Source of the DNA: Hyphomicrobiales bacterium
Lineage (GTDB): Bacteria > Pseudomonadota > Alphaproteobacteria > Rhizobiales > Beijerinckiaceae
Direction of reading: 5' to 3'
Assembly (NCBI GenBank): GCA_028290595.1
Contig: JAQGJO010000360.1
Span: 1 to 8,530 of the forward strand
Length of the DNA stretch: 8,530 nt
The notes under the pieces were generated by a model that had not been told where the DNA came from, ran no database searches, and was given only the letters and a program-made list of their open reading frames with translations. This document shows, in pieces, positions 1 to 6,464 of this stretch (positions within the stretch are counted from its first letter, which is position 1; every line of letters begins with the position of its first letter). The translations under genes and the position numbers were made by a program.

Positions 1-272
1 CCTTCTTTGGCGAGAGCATGTTTCATCGCGAAACCGACGCCTCGAAAGTGGCGCTCGTGCATCTCGTCGCCCGGCTGCGCCAGGGCGGATTTCGCCTGCT
101 CGACACGCAATTCGTGACCCCGCACCTGGTCACCCTCGGCGCCATTGAAATTCCCCGCGCCGATTATCACGCCCAGCTCGACCAGGCGCTTGGAGAGATG
201 GGTGATTTCTACGTCTGGCCGAAGGGACAGGCGATCGGCGGGCAGGACGCATTGGAGGCGCTGCGCGGCTGA
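1..272 (+). CDS. aat: Leucyl/phenylalanyl-tRNA--protein transferase, C-terminal part
   Basis: This is the last 89 or so codons of Aat; the frame is open to the left edge. Aat is a cytoplasmic enzyme that moves Leu or Phe from its tRNA onto the N-terminus of proteins starting with Arg or Lys, marking them for ClpS/ClpAP degradation (N-end rule). The visible part begins in the family block FFGESMF, followed by ASKVALVHL and then [16 protein letters not shown] and EIPR, the conserved core of the C-terminal GNAT-like domain. It stops at TGA 270-272, at a normal family C-terminus. About 150 bp without a clear terminator separate it from the tetR gene. Identity is recognised from the motifs; the N-terminal half is outside the window. 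Confidence 0.93.
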   Translation, partial: FFGESMFHRETDASKVALVHLVARLRQGGFRLLDTQFVTPHLVTLGAIEIPRADYHAQLDQALGEMGDFYVWPKGQAIGGQDALEALRG

Positions 273-380
273 TGTGCGGCCCACCAATAACCCAAGCATA
301 CAAGCACTTATTCGGATTTATTGATTCTTTTCAGGAGGACGAACTCTTCCTCAAATAACTGGAAATTCGAGCTCGCCGCA

Positions 381-409
381 ACGAACATTATCGTAACGAA
401 CATGTTCGT
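381..409. promoter_or_regulatory. Tandem palindromic operator in front of the TetR gene
   Basis: Two 14-bp elements lie in direct repeat with a 15-bp period: ACGAACATTATCGT (381-394) and ACGAACATGTTCGT (396-409). The second is a perfect palindrome centred between 402 and 403; the first keeps the outer ACGA/TCGT arms but has a degenerate centre. This size and symmetry is what dimeric TetR-family repressors bind, and the site ends 13 bp before the proposed tetR start at 423. I infer autorepression of the tetR-monooxygenase pair, with two dimers side by side. The palindromes and spacing are seen directly; the binding protein is inferred from position. Confidence 0.6.
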
Positions 410-422
410 GATACGCTTGGCT

Positions 423-1130
423 ATGACCTCCATCGACGACACCAACCCGCCCCGCAGCCGGCGCGAACGCCCGGCAAAACCGGCTCTCACCAGACAGGGC
501 ATCATCGACGCCGCACTCGTGATCCTGCGCGACGAGGGCCTGGCCAGGGTGACCATGCGCCGGATCGCCGGCGCGCTCGATACGGGTCCGGCGTCTCTCT
601 ATGTCTATGTCCGCAACACCGAGGACCTGCATGCGCAGATTCTCGACGCCCTGCTCGCCCCGATCGGTGCACCGGCTCAAACCGGCGCTGAAACCAATTC
701 TTGGCGGGACCGGCTGAAGGCGCTGCTGACACGCTATCGAAATGTCCTTTTCGCCCATCCAGAGATCGCGCGGATGGCGCTCTCCACCCAGCCCAGCGGC
801 CCGAATTACATGGCCCTGGTCGATGCGGTTCTCGCCCTCCTCGCCGAGGGCGGCGCGTCAGACCAGGCGGCGGCCTGGGGCGTCGATCTTCTGCTGCTCT
901 ATCCCACAGCCATTGCCGTCGAACATAGCGGCCCGAAATCGCCAGCACGGAAGGAGGAATTCTCTGCTCTGGCCGCCAAGGTCTCTGCCATCGATGCAGC
1001 ACGCTATCCCCACATCGCCCGGCTCGGCGGCGAGCTCATGTCCGGCGACGGCGCGTCCCGCTCCGACTGGGCCTTCGACGCCCTCCTCAACGGCATCCTC
1101 GCCGCCACGTCACGCGCAACGACCAGATAG
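423..1130 (+). CDS. TetR/AcrR-family transcriptional regulator
   Basis: A 235-residue TetR-type repressor. After a basic, proline-rich tail (residues 1-20) comes the classical N-terminal DNA-binding domain: TRQGIIDAALVILRDEGL (about 23-40), then the helix-turn-helix TMRRIAGALDTGPASLYVYV (about 44-62) with the usual LY-x-Y-V recognition-helix end. The rest is helical and diverges, as expected for the ligand-binding and dimerisation domain. ATG 423 is chosen because upstream in-frame starts (ATG 402, TTG 321) would put the operator inside the gene and add unconserved sequence; no strong ribosome binding site supports any of them. The gene ends 8 bp before the monooxygenase, so the two are probably co-transcribed, with the regulator sensing a substrate of that enzyme. 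The ligand cannot be read from sequence. Confidence 0.88.
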   Translation: MTSIDDTNPPRSRRERPAKPALTRQGIIDAALVILRDEGLARVTMRRIAGALDTGPASLYVYVRNTEDLHAQILDALLAPIGAPAQTGAETNSWRDRLKALLTRYRNVLFAHPEIARMALSTQPSGPNYMALVDAVLALLAEGGASDQAAAWGVDLLLLYPTAIAVEHSGPKSPARKEEFSALAAKVSAIDAARYPHIARLGGELMSGDGASRSDWAFDALLNGILAATSRATTR

Positions 1131-1138
1131 GAACGCTC

Positions 1139-2299
1139 ATGTCTGCTCCCTCCATCGCCATTGCCGGCGCGGGCCTCGGCGGCCTCGTCCTCGCGCGCAT
1201 TCTGCAGATGCACGGCATCTCCTGCACGCTCTACGAAAGCGACGCCTCAGCCGATGCGCGCCAGCAGGGTGGATCCCTCGACATGCACGAAGAGTCCGGT
1301 CAACACGCCCTACGCACGGCCGGACTCTACGATGAGTTCCAGCGCCTCATCCGCCCGCACGGCGAGAGCATGCGGCTTCTCGACAAAGCCGGCACCGTCT
1401 TCATCGATCATGCCGGCGAAGGCGGCCGTCCCGAGGTCGACAGGACAAAGCTGCGCAACCTGTTCATCGCCTCGCTCGAGCCGGGACGCATCGTATGGGG
1501 CCATAAGGTCGTCGCTGTCAGCTCAGCCGATAGCGGCCGGCATGAACTGACCTTCGCCAATGGCCACGGCATCGCCACCGATCTGCTGATAGGCGCCGAT
1601 GGCACATGGTCGAAAGTGCGGCCCCTGCTCTCCTCCGCCAAGCCGGCGTATTGCGGCATCACCTATCTCGATCTGCAGATAGCCACAGAACGCCATCCAG
1701 CTTCCGACAAACTCATCGGCCCTGGCGTCTTCTTCGCACTCTCCGACAACAAGGCGCTGTTGGCCCACGGCGGCAAACACATTCATCTCGGCGCCGCATT
1801 TCGTGCCCCGCAGGACTGGACGCTCAGCAGCGGCGTCGACTGGTCGAATGCCGCCGCGGCCCGCAACGCCGTGCTGAAAGAGTTCGCCGGCTGGAGCAGC
1901 GAATTGACCGATCTCATCCGCAATTGCGACGACGCGATCACGCCCCGCCAAATCTACGCCCTGCCGATCGGCCATTCCTGGACACGCAGACCCGGCGTGA
2001 CTTTGCTGGGCGACGCCGCTCACGTCATGTCGCCGTTCGCGGGCGAAGGCGCCAATCTCGCCATGCTCGACGCGACCGAACTGGCGCTGGCGCTTGTTGC
2101 GCACGGCGACAACATCGAAACCGCCTTGGCGCGGTACGAAGCCGCCATGTTCCCGCGCGCAGCGGCTGCGGCTGAGGGCTCCGCACAGGGTCTGGACATG
2201 TGTTTTGCGGCGGACGCACCGCGCGCGATGGTGGATTTCTTCGCCGGCATGGCAGCGCATGTGCATCCCCACACATCGTCCTCCAAAAGCTTGGCCTAG
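1139..2299 (+). CDS. FAD-dependent monooxygenase, TetX-like (PHBH fold)
   Basis: A 386-residue class A flavoprotein monooxygenase, full length for the family (TetX is about 388). Such enzymes use NAD(P)H and O2 to hydroxylate an aromatic or polyketide-like substrate in the cytoplasm. Visible motifs: the Rossmann dinucleotide motif GAGLGG (residues 10-15) with ribose-binding E33; DARQQGGSLDMH (39-50), closely matching the DAR..GG.LD.H segment of TetX; the DG motif at D154-G155; and the GD motif GDAAHVMSPFAGEGAN starting at G291-D292, which contacts FAD. LEPGRIVWGHKVV also matches TetX. No signal peptide or membrane segment is seen. AGGA at 1129-1132, overlapping the tetR stop, can serve as ribosome binding site. 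From memory, the TetX substrate-contact residues are not clearly kept, so the substrate may be another aromatic compound or antibiotic. Family firm, substrate unknown. Confidence 0.88.
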   Translation: MSAPSIAIAGAGLGGLVLARILQMHGISCTLYESDASADARQQGGSLDMHEESGQHALRTAGLYDEFQRLIRPHGESMRLLDKAGTVFIDHAGEGGRPEVDRTKLRNLFIASLEPGRIVWGHKVVAVSSADSGRHELTFANGHGIATDLLIGADGTWSKVRPLLSSAKPAYCGITYLDLQIATERHPASDKLIGPGVFFALSDNKALLAHGGKHIHLGAAFRAPQDWTLSSGVDWSNAAAARNAVLKEFAGWSSELTDLIRNCDDAITPRQIYALPIGHSWTRRPGVTLLGDAAHVMSPFAGEGANLAMLDATELALALVAHGDNIETALARYEAAMFPRAAAAAEGSAQGLDMCFAADAPRAMVDFFAGMAAHVHPHTSSSKSLA

Positions 2300-2333
2300 G
2301 GTGACCATCCGGCCGGCGACATGGTGGATTTCA

Positions 2334-2639
2334 ATGCGTACCGTTTTGATCGTAACTTCGTTGCTGTTTCTTGGCTCAAGCGCCATGGCTGGCAACCAAA
2401 CTGACAACAACGTCTGGGTCGCCGCGACAAAGCATACGCAGGGTCGAAGCGCGCTGCACGACGCTCAATATTGCACCCACCTCACCGGCCCCGATCTCAG
2501 TGGCGAACCGACCCCTCGCGCCAAAATCCGTTGCATGGCAAGCCGGGGATGGCGGCTTGCGCGCATTGAGCGCAACTGGTCTCCCGGTCACTATCTCGCG
2601 CCCGATGACTTCGGACCGCCGGCCTGGACACGCGAATAG
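2334..2639 (+). CDS. Small exported protein with two cysteines, unknown function
   Basis: A 101-residue protein starting 34 bp after the monooxygenase stop. GGTGGA about 6 bp before the ATG is a plausible ribosome binding site. Residues 1-19 form a short Sec signal peptide (R2, hydrophobic VLIVTSLLFLG, then AMA, probable cleavage after A19). The mature part of about 82 residues has two cysteines, C47 and C67, flanked by YCTHLTGPDLSGEPTPRAKIR and CMASRGWRLARIE. I recall this C-x19-C followed by RGWR pattern from uncharacterised small rhizobial proteins, but I cannot name a family. The cysteines may form a disulfide in the periplasm. The same strand and short gap suggest it belongs to the transcription unit of its neighbours. 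Existence is likely; function is unknown. Confidence 0.6.
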   Translation: MRTVLIVTSLLFLGSSAMAGNQTDNNVWVAATKHTQGRSALHDAQYCTHLTGPDLSGEPTPRAKIRCMASRGWRLARIERNWSPGHYLAPDDFGPPAWTRE

Positions 2640-2728
2640 GCCACCCACGAAAATTTGATGGTCTGCCGGATGCGCCGAATTGCCTTGTCGCGCGTTGTCC
2701 CGAGAGTTTGCTGTCCAGGGCCGTCTGA

Positions 2729-4597
2729 ATGCTACCTTATGATCTTGCCGTCCGTGCTTCCGGCACGGACGCCTCGCCAGCCGGACATGGCACGCCCGCG
2801 ATTTCAGATTATGCCCTGATCGGCGATTGCCGTGTCGCCGCGCTCGTCTCCAATGCAGGTTCTATCGACTGGCTGTGCTTCCCGCACTTTTCGGGGCCGT
2901 CGGTCTTCGCCAAACTGCTCGATCCAAACGGCGGCTGCTTTTCGATCTGCCCCTCGGTGCCGTTCACCGCAAAGCGCCGTTACATTGACGACACCGCAGT
3001 GCTCGAAACCATTTTTGAAACAGAGGATGGATCGGCCCGTGTGCTCGATTGTCTTCCGTTACTGGATGGCATCGCCTCCATCCGGCCTATGCGCGAAGTT
3101 CTGCGTATTGTCGAGGGCATCAAGGGAACGGTGCCGTTTGCAGCTCTGGTTGATCCGCGTCCGGACTATGCGAGAACGACAGCGCGCCCCAGGCAACGCG
3201 GGCGCCTTGGATGGGCCTATCTCTGGAACAACGAAATCCTGAATGTACACAGCGATCTGGATTTTTCACCGCGTTCAACGGCCGTCGAAGCTGCGTTTAC
3301 GATCACCGAAACGAAACGGCACTACGTCAGCCTATCCTACAGTCAGGGTGAAATGGCGGTCATACCACCTTTGGGCGCAGAGGCTGACAACCGCCTGGAA
3401 CAAACGCTGACCTGGTGGCGCAACTGGTGCGCGCAGGTTGTCTACAAAGGTCCCTACCGGCCAGATGTTGTTCGCAGCGCCGTGACGTTGAAACTGATGA
3501 CCTTCATTCTATCCGGCGCGATCATAGCGTCTCCGACAACGTCGTTGCCGGAAGAGCTGGGCGGCAGCCGCAACTGGGACTATCGCTATTGCTGGCTTCG
3601 CGATGCCGGCATGACCATGGAGGCGCTGATCGGGCTCGGCGTCATCGACGACGCCAGAGCATTCCTGACCTGGCTTCTTCATGCGACGCGGCAGACACAG
3701 CCGCGGTTGCAGATCATGTACGATATCTATGGCCGCGAAAATCTCGAGGAGCACGAACTGACCCACCTCGCCGGCTATCGCAATTCTCGGCCTGTGCGCA
3801 TCGGCAATGGCGCGCATGGTCAGCAACAGCTCGACGTCTATGGCGAGGTCGTTCACGCAGCATGGGTGTTCAGTGTCGCGGGCGGACGTCTGGATGCGGC
3901 GGACGCGCGCATGTTGAAGGGCGTCGGCGATGTCGTCTGCAAGATATGGCGCGAGCCTGACAGCGGCATCTGGGAGAAGCGCGGCCAAAGGCACCACTAC
4001 ACCTTTTCCAAGGTGATGTGCTGGGTCGCTCTCGATCGCCTGATCAAGATGCACGAGGACCATGCAATCGTACTGGATGACGTTGCGTCAATACAGCGCG
4101 AGCGGGACGCAATTTATCAGGTCGTGGAAGACCTCGGCTTCAATGCGTCGCTGAATGCCTATTCGAAATTCTTCGGCAGCGATCGTCTCGATGCAAGCCT
4201 GTTGCTGATGCCCATCATGGGCTATCGCAAAGCCTCGGACGAGCGTGTCGCGTCGACGTTCTCCCTCGTCTGCGACCGGCTTGCAAAGAATGGCCTGTTG
4301 AGCCGCTATGAACCCGAGGCGAATGATCTTCGCAAGACTGAAGGGACGTTCGGAATATGCAGCTTTTGGGCGATACAGCAGCTTGCGATGCGAGGTGAAT
4401 TTGCCCAAGCGGAGAAGCGCTTCGTGCACATGCTGTCGTTTGGCAATGATGTCGGGCTCTTTGCGGAAGAGATCGATGCTGCATCGGGCGAGGCGCTCGG
4501 CAACTTTCCGCAAGCGTTTACGCACGTGGGCCTGATCAACTCAGCGCTCGCGCTCGAACAGGCGCGCCCCGTGGCACCCGACAAGGCGAAATCATGA
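2729..4597 (+). CDS. Glycoside hydrolase family 15 protein (trehalase/glucoamylase-like)
   Basis: A 622-residue cytoplasmic enzyme (no signal peptide), close to the roughly 600 residues usual for bacterial GH15 proteins. These are inverting alpha-glucosidases; mycobacterial members split trehalose, others cut glucosyl ends of alpha-glucans. An N-terminal beta-sandwich (about 25-240) opens with YALIGDCRVAALVSNAGSID and continues WLCFPHFSGPS. The (alpha/alpha)6 catalytic domain (about 245-610) has NWDYRYCWLRDA with R291-D292, then GIWEKRG with the likely general acid E416, and GLFAEEID with E580/E581, one of which is the likely base. All expected active-site blocks are present, so it should be active. 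AGGG at 2717-2720 lies 8 bp before the ATG. It overlaps the next gene by 4 bp. GC content looks lower than in nrdJ. Trehalose versus maltooligosaccharide specificity cannot be decided here. Confidence 0.92.
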   Translation: MLPYDLAVRASGTDASPAGHGTPAISDYALIGDCRVAALVSNAGSIDWLCFPHFSGPSVFAKLLDPNGGCFSICPSVPFTAKRRYIDDTAVLETIFETEDGSARVLDCLPLLDGIASIRPMREVLRIVEGIKGTVPFAALVDPRPDYARTTARPRQRGRLGWAYLWNNEILNVHSDLDFSPRSTAVEAAFTITETKRHYVSLSYSQGEMAVIPPLGAEADNRLEQTLTWWRNWCAQVVYKGPYRPDVVRSAVTLKLMTFILSGAIIASPTTSLPEELGGSRNWDYRYCWLRDAGMTMEALIGLGVIDDARAFLTWLLHATRQTQPRLQIMYDIYGRENLEEHELTHLAGYRNSRPVRIGNGAHGQQQLDVYGEVVHAAWVFSVAGGRLDAADARMLKGVGDVVCKIWREPDSGIWEKRGQRHHYTFSKVMCWVALDRLIKMHEDHAIVLDDVASIQRERDAIYQVVEDLGFNASLNAYSKFFGSDRLDASLLLMPIMGYRKASDERVASTFSLVCDRLAKNGLLSRYEPEANDLRKTEGTFGICSFWAIQQLAMRGEFAQAEKRFVHMLSFGNDVGLFAEEIDAASGEALGNFPQAFTHVGLINSALALEQARPVAPDKAKS

Positions 4598-5094
4598 CCA
4601 TGTTCATGTCCCAATCCCTGATCCTGTGGGGGCTCATCGCGACGGTCTGCATGACGACGGTCCTTGAAGCCAGCCAGGGTTTCGGCTTCTCCCGCATGAG
4701 CCTGCCCTTTATCCTGGGCTCTGCATTCAGCGGCCGCCGCGGCAACGCAACCGTTGTCGGCTTCGCCCTCTACATGCTTGGCGGATGGCTGTTCGCTTTC
4801 CTGTACTTCCTGTTTTTCGCCAGCCTCGGCATTTACACGTGGTGGCTTGGCGCCATCCTGGGCCTCGTCCACGGCGCGTTTCTGCTGGTCTGCGCTATTC
4901 CGCTGCTCCCCTATGTTCATCCGCGGATGGCGTCCGAACATCACGGCGTCACCGCTCGGCGCCAATTGGAGCCGCCGGGTTTTCTGGCGATGAACTACGG
5001 CGCGCAAACGCCGGTCATCACCTTGATCGCACAGATGGTCTACGGCGCCGTGCTCGGCGCCTGTGTGCAAATCCAGCAGGCGATGATGAGTTGA
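4594..5094 (+). CDS. Small integral membrane protein (about four helices), unknown function
   Basis: A 166-residue inner-membrane protein whose ATG overlaps the TGA of the GH15 gene (ATGA, 4594-4597), so the two are translationally coupled. Four hydrophobic segments are visible: about 7-25, 53-75, 84-106 and 139-158. The loop between the third and fourth is polar (HPRMASEHHGVTARRQLEPP). The arrangement LEASQGFGFSRMSLPFILG after helix 1, followed by the pair of central helices, is reminiscent of small DUF6789-like membrane proteins; that match is from memory and weak. Coupling to a cytoplasmic glycosidase hints at sugar or osmolyte handling at the membrane, which is inference. It ends only 22 bp from the convergent DUF2155 gene. 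Coding status is well supported by frame length, coupling and membrane pattern. Confidence 0.75.
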   Translation: MTMFMSQSLILWGLIATVCMTTVLEASQGFGFSRMSLPFILGSAFSGRRGNATVVGFALYMLGGWLFAFLYFLFFASLGIYTWWLGAILGLVHGAFLLVCAIPLLPYVHPRMASEHHGVTARRQLEPPGFLAMNYGAQTPVITLIAQMVYGAVLGACVQIQQAMMS

Positions 5095-5102
5095 AGACTA
5101 GC

Positions 5103-5126
5103 CTGGCGGCGCAGGATTACCGCCGG
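5103..5126. terminator. Weak stem-loop between convergent genes
   Basis: CTGGCGG (5103-5109) can pair with CCGCCGG (5120-5126), seven pairs including one G-T wobble, with a 10-base loop. It lies at the meeting point of the membrane-protein gene (stop 5092-5094) and DUF2155 (stop 5117-5119), where a bidirectional terminator would be expected. It overlaps the last codons of DUF2155 and has no T-run on either side, so it is at best a weak or Rho-assisted stop. Confidence 0.2.
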
Positions 5127-5788
5127 TTGTCGAACGGGATATCGCCCGGCGGAATCAGGCCGGGAGGACCGAGGCGGGCCGGCTGCCGCGGTTGTGGCAC
5201 CGGTTGCGGGAGCGGCTGCGGCAGCGAATTCGCATCCTGCGGCGGCAGGCTGGGGCGGATCTGGCGCGGCGCCGGCGCATTCGGGTCGACGCGCGGCACG
5301 CGTGGCCGCGGCACCGTGCCCGGCTTCGGCGGCGGCGGCGGCGAATTTGGCTCTTCGAGCTTCGCAGGTGTCGGATCGGGAATGACTTCCTTGCCGCCTT
5401 TGCAATCGGTCAGCCAGGCGTCATAGACCGGATGCTCGATACCGTGCAGGCCGGGGCTTGCGGCAAACATCCAGCCCGCGAACAACCGCTTCACTTCGTT
5501 GTTGCTGGTCAGTTCGTCGGCCTCGACAAAGCCCGTCGTCAGCGGCGCTTCGGTCGGCGGACGCGTGTAGCAGGCGCGCGGCGTGATCTGCAGGGAGCCG
5601 AACTGCACCGTCTCGTCGATCGCGACATCGAAACTGATGATGCGGCCGGTGATTTTGTCGAGCCCGGCGAAGACCGCGGTCGGGTGTTTGATACGGTCGG
5701 CGAAAGCTGCCGGCGTGACGCCAATGTAGAAGGCTGCCGCCGTCGCAGCGACGATCATATGCCGCAAAATCATCCCGCGATTCGCCAT
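5117..5788 (-). CDS. DUF2155 domain protein, exported, with proline-rich tail
   Basis: A 223-residue protein of a family typical of alphaproteobacteria. Residues 1-30 are a signal peptide (N-terminal NRGMILRHM, hydrophobic IVAATAAAFYIGV, cleavage near AAFA-D31). The DUF2155 core spans about 34-131 with VFAGLDKITGRI, FDVAIDETVQFG, ACYTRPPTEAP, and FAGWMFAASPGLHGIEHPV followed by YDAWLTDCK; two conserved-looking cysteines, C73 and C129, may pair. Residues about 137-217 are a low-complexity tail very rich in Pro and Gln. ATG 5788 is chosen because it gives a compact signal peptide; GTG 5836, ATG 5800 and ATG 5773 are alternatives. The family has no established biochemical role that I know of; its place after NDUFA12 suggests an envelope or respiratory link, which is inference. 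A TATAAC on the minus strand near 5850 might be a -10 element. Confidence 0.88.
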   Translation of the reverse strand: MANRGMILRHMIVAATAAAFYIGVTPAAFADRIKHPTAVFAGLDKITGRIISFDVAIDETVQFGSLQITPRACYTRPPTEAPLTTGFVEADELTSNNEVKRLFAGWMFAASPGLHGIEHPVYDAWLTDCKGGKEVIPDPTPAKLEEPNSPPPPPKPGTVPRPRVPRVDPNAPAPRQIRPSLPPQDANSLPQPLPQPVPQPRQPARLGPPGLIPPGDIPFDNRR

Positions 5789-5871
5789 TCCAAATTCCAT
5801 CGCCGCGATGGATCCCGCCTCAGGTCGCAAGTCCACTATGGATTCGGTTATAGCGACCCGGCGTCTTTACC

Positions 5872-6003
5872 ATGTCCTTATCGGACAGCCAAAGCGACGC
5901 TCTGAAAATCCTGCTGATAACCTTCTTGATAATCTTGGTGCTTTTGGCGGGGAATTGCAGCAAGCGTAAGGCAGATCAGGCGCCCGGCGACCATGGCTTG
6001 TAA
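5872..6003 (+). CDS. Possible 43-residue single-helix membrane peptide (doubtful)
   Basis: A + strand reading frame from ATG 5872 to TAA 6001-6003 fills most of the gap between the two minus-strand genes DUF2155 and NDUFA12, overlapping the NDUFA12 3' end by 28 bp. It encodes a polar start (MSLSDSQSDALK), one strongly hydrophobic stretch (ILLITFLIILVLLAG, about 13-27) and a basic end (CSKRK). That layout resembles a small inner-membrane protein; the cysteine lacks a proper lipobox because N precedes it. No ribosome binding site is evident and chance hydrophobic frames are common, so it may be noise. Confidence 0.2.
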   Translation: MSLSDSQSDALKILLITFLIILVLLAGNCSKRKADQAPGDHGL

Positions 6004-6383
6004 TCGCCGGTCGCTGCCGGCCGTACGCCCGAGTTGAGCGTCGAGCCCGGCGGACGATAGGCCGCCGGCGTCCCCGTCATGTTGGGCAGATGCGGCAATT
6101 GCCAGTCGCGGGGCTTGTAGTTTTCCCGCGTCGGCGGCTCTTTCGCCGTGTGGTGCAGCCAGCCGTACCAGCCCGGCGGCACATTCGAGGCTTCGCTTTC
6201 GCCAGGATAGATGACCCAACGGCGCTCGAAGCCAAGTGCCGGATCGAGGCGGCCGCCGCGCGTCCGGTAATAGACATTGCCGAACTCATCCTGGCCGACG
6301 AGTTCGCCGTTCCGCCAGGTATTGAAGCGCGTATTCAACGTCTGGCCATTCCACCAGGTGAAGACTTGCAGAAGCCATTTCAT
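5976..6383 (-). CDS. NADH:ubiquinone oxidoreductase subunit NDUFA12 family protein
   Basis: A 135-residue homologue of the mitochondrial complex I accessory subunit NDUFA12 (B17.2), found in alphaproteobacteria, where it binds the peripheral arm of respiratory complex I on the cytoplasmic side. Diagnostic blocks run in family order: FTWWNGQT (8-15), GELVGQDEFGNVYYR (26-40), FERRWVIYPGESEAS (52-66), VPPGWYGWLHHT (68-79), and LPNMTGTPAAYRPPGS (99-114). It is soluble with no signal peptide. ATG 6383 (MKWLLQVF) is chosen over ATG 6401 because family members begin at this point and a GGA lies about 9 bp before it. It follows doxX by 81 bp and precedes DUF2155 by 187 bp on the same strand. The length is normal and no key block is missing. 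Confidence 0.93.
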   Translation of the reverse strand: MKWLLQVFTWWNGQTLNTRFNTWRNGELVGQDEFGNVYYRTRGGRLDPALGFERRWVIYPGESEASNVPPGWYGWLHHTAKEPPTRENYKPRDWQLPHLPNMTGTPAAYRPPGSTLNSGVRPAATGDYKPWSPGA

Positions 6384-6409
6384 CGGCTGCGATCCATCCA
6401 TTCAAATTC

Positions 6410-6457
6410 GGGCGGACTATGGCGAGCGCACTCGCGTCTGTCCAGCACGGCCCGCCC
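6410..6457. other. Nested inverted repeats between doxX and the NDUFA12 gene
   Basis: GGGCGG (6410-6415) is complementary to CCGCCC (6452-6457), and inside this lies GCGAG (6422-6426) with CTCGC (6431-6435) around a 4-base loop. The structure covers most of the 81-bp gap. It might be a transcription-termination or RNA-processing site that uncouples the two genes. There is no T-run, and short GC-rich repeats arise easily at this base composition, so support is low. Confidence 0.22.
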
Positions 6458-6464
6458 TTATGGA

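Noticed and set aside
321..422. N-terminal extension of the TetR protein from TTG 321 or ATG 402
   Set aside because: The extra residues look non-coding, the operator repeats would lie inside the gene, and no properly spaced ribosome binding site supports either start.
1139..2299. Calling the monooxygenase a tetracycline-resistance enzyme
   Set aside because: Family-level resemblance to TetX is clear, but substrate-contact residues cannot be verified and many class A monooxygenases share these motifs.
1523..2410. 295-codon minus-strand frame opposite the monooxygenase
   Set aside because: It is the antisense of a clearly real gene with conserved motifs, and its translation has no recognisable domain.
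4306..5070. 254-codon minus-strand frame opposite the GH15 end and the membrane protein
   Set aside because: It is polar and low in complexity (rich in A, E, Q, R), the typical complement of a hydrophobic gene; the + strand frames have family motifs and coupled start and stop.
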